Shown: positions 63,871 through 64,000 of the stretch, one piece after another
Layout of the letters: every line of letters starts with the position of its first letter
Numbering within the stretch: the stretch's first letter is position 1
From: Sinorhizobium sp. A49
GTDB lineage: Bacteria > Pseudomonadota > Alphaproteobacteria > Rhizobiales > Rhizobiaceae
DNA: 64,000 bases
Reading direction: 5' to 3'
Assembly: GCF_002002725.1 (NCBI RefSeq)
Contig: NZ_MUNW01000030.1
Span: forward strand, 38,938-102,937
Program-made: the position numbers and the translations under genes
The notes under the pieces: model-generated
Database searches by the model: none
Seen by the model: only the letters and a program-made list of their open reading frames with translations
What the model was told of the DNA's origin: nothing

Positions 63871-64000
63871 TCACCAGCCACCGCCGCCACCGCCACCGCC
63901 GCCACCACCGGAAAAGCCGCCGCCGAAATCCTCGTCGTCAAGCTTTTCCACCGGCGGCGGCTTTTCCGGTGGTGGCGGCGGCAAGGACGAGGTCATGGTA
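63871..64000 (-). CDS. C-terminal end of a Gly-rich membrane protein (DUF2207-like?), partial
   Basis: The last 42 codons of a gene entering from the right. The end has a proline-rich stretch (PPPPPEKPPPVEK), then LDDEDFGGGFSGG, a run of glycines and a terminal Trp before TGA at 63871. Tails of the form FGGGFSGGGG...W are typical of DUF2207 membrane proteins, and similar tails occur in TPM-domain proteins. The frame is supported by the stop and the recognisable tail. The rest is outside the window. Confidence 0.6.
   Translation of the reverse strand, partial: TMTSSLPPPPPEKPPPVEKLDDEDFGGGFSGGGGGGGGGGGW

Noticed and set aside
63880..63990. GCC/CCG-rich tandem repeat as a CRISPR or minisatellite
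   Set aside because: It encodes a Pro-rich and Gly-rich protein tail in one frame ending in Trp-stop; the repetition follows from codons.

Overview
The window looks like chromosomal DNA of an alphaproteobacterium of the Rhizobiaceae, most likely an Ensifer/Sinorhizobium-type organism. The basis is high GC, the rhizobial gene sets (the biotin transporter bioMNY, BA14K-family and HPE1-like proteins, a DUF1217 protein, a cobalamin riboswitch) and a Dxs that closely resembles the Sinorhizobium enzyme as I remember it. I see no rRNA, tRNA, CRISPR array, prophage or intact insertion sequence. It reads as core chromosome with a few lineage-specific pieces. Several starts use GTG or TTG and were chosen by their Shine-Dalgarno sequences.

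Layout. 0-12.5 kb: aroC, a CHASE-PAS-PAS-GGDEF-EAL enzyme, a DUF1344 protein, a histidine phosphatase, fabI, a DnaJ-like protein, a lipoprotein, pdxH, a polysaccharide deacetylase, a DD-carboxypeptidase with SPOR domain and a GNAT enzyme. 12.6-25.8 kb: tldD, a YcaQ-type DNA glycosylase, the ECF biotin importer bioMNY in one run with an acyl-CoA ligase and an atypical thiolase, a hotdog thioesterase divergent from an MDR-type reductase, an HDAC-family amidohydrolase, xseB, a pirin and dxs. 25.9-35.2 kb: three chemoreceptors around a tlyA/RNA-methyltransferase pair. Two of the receptors share an almost identical 1-kb C-terminal half. 35.5-43.9 kb: an acyl-CoA dehydrogenase/enoyl-CoA hydratase operon behind a palindromic operator, a ZntB/CorA channel, a BA14K protein, a GH25 lysozyme, and a GbcAB-like Rieske demethylase operon preceded by a cobalamin riboswitch. 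44.2-55.3 kb: an orphan protein, Sua5, a D-2-hydroxyacid dehydrogenase, a large DUF1217-repeat protein, a DUF6101-like protein, a 34-codon ORF, ubiA, a MipA/OmpV protein and an AraC/MFS divergent pair. 55.5-64 kb: a PotD-like periplasmic binding protein translationally coupled to a membrane GGDEF-EAL enzyme, purD, an HPE1-like secreted protein, the glyS-DUF523 operon, and the Gly-rich end of a membrane protein.

The two most interesting units are (1) the binding-protein/GGDEF-EAL pair at 55.5-58.9 kb, which has the architecture of the Vibrio NspS-MbaA polyamine sensor and no transporter genes beside it, and (2) a complete-looking B12 riboswitch whose only downstream genes in the window are a GbcAB-type betaine demethylase. 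Secondary points are a thiolase lacking its second catalytic cysteine inside the biotin-uptake operon, a 47-bp IS-end-like palindrome nested in the dxs terminator, a family of structured intergenic repeats (three copies), and the near-identical receptor halves, which suggest recent duplication or gene conversion.
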